From: Candidatus Omnitrophota bacterium
GTDB taxonomy: Bacteria; Omnitrophota; JAUWXU01
Direction of reading: 5' to 3'
Assembly: GCA_030616145.1 (NCBI GenBank)
Contig: JAUWXU010000042.1
Span: 1-6,183, forward strand
Length of the DNA: 6,183 bases
Position numbers and translations under genes: made by a program. Positions 6,170-6,183 of the stretch are shown here, piece after piece (the stretch's first letter is position 1; the number at the start of each line of letters is the position of its first letter). Under the pieces are notes generated by a model. That model was given only the letters and a program-made list of their open reading frames with translations. It had not been told where the DNA came from and searched no databases.

Positions 6170-6183
6170 AAGCACAAGTCCTG

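Noticed and set aside
1..6183. CRISPR array, insertion sequence, tRNA or rRNA gene
   Set aside because: No spaced repeats, transposase motifs, terminal inverted repeats, cloverleaf or rRNA-like stretches were seen on either strand.

Overview
The window is a dense, single-strand (+) bacterial gene cluster with about 46 bp or less between most neighbours. It carries three functional blocks. (1) Positions 1-2793 hold a 5'-truncated LeuC/HacA-type hydro-lyase large subunit, its LeuD-type small subunit, and an isocitrate-dehydrogenase-type beta-decarboxylating dehydrogenase. The dehydrogenase has the S-x-N substrate motif of isocitrate dehydrogenase, not the isopropylmalate type. The trio therefore reads most naturally as a split aconitase plus isocitrate dehydrogenase, a route from citrate to 2-oxoglutarate. 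A leucine operon is less likely, and homologous dicarboxylate chemistry cannot be excluded. (2) Positions 2826-5042 hold thiL (thiamine-phosphate kinase), tsaE and tsaB (two parts of the tRNA t6A37 machinery). (3) Positions 4996-6144 hold alr (alanine racemase, D-alanine for peptidoglycan).

The genes are coupled by overlaps: the small subunit and the dehydrogenase by 11 bp, thiL and tsaE by 16 bp, tsaB and alr by 47 bp. Three junctions differ. The large/small subunit junction is a ladder of ATG-containing short repeats. A hairpin lies between the dehydrogenase and thiL. A 124-bp gap between tsaE and tsaB contains, on the minus strand, what looks like a decayed fragment of a DUF4143-type ATPase. 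Right after (and overlapping) the alr stop codon there is a good sigma70-like promoter, which suggests a new transcription unit beginning at the window edge.

Organism: tsaE, tsaB, a D-alanine pathway, Shine-Dalgarno starts and a sigma70-like promoter indicate a bacterium with peptidoglycan. GC is moderate, AGG/AGA and CGG arginine codons are frequent, and TTG starts are used for two genes. The gene mix is compatible with a little-cultivated anaerobic lineage (for example Omnitrophota or a deltaproteobacterial or clostridial-like group), but nothing here fixes the phylum. I see no mobile element, CRISPR array, rRNA or tRNA. The genes themselves are mostly housekeeping. The points worth a second look are the split-aconitase/IDH cassette, the repeat ladder, the hairpin and the antisense remnant.
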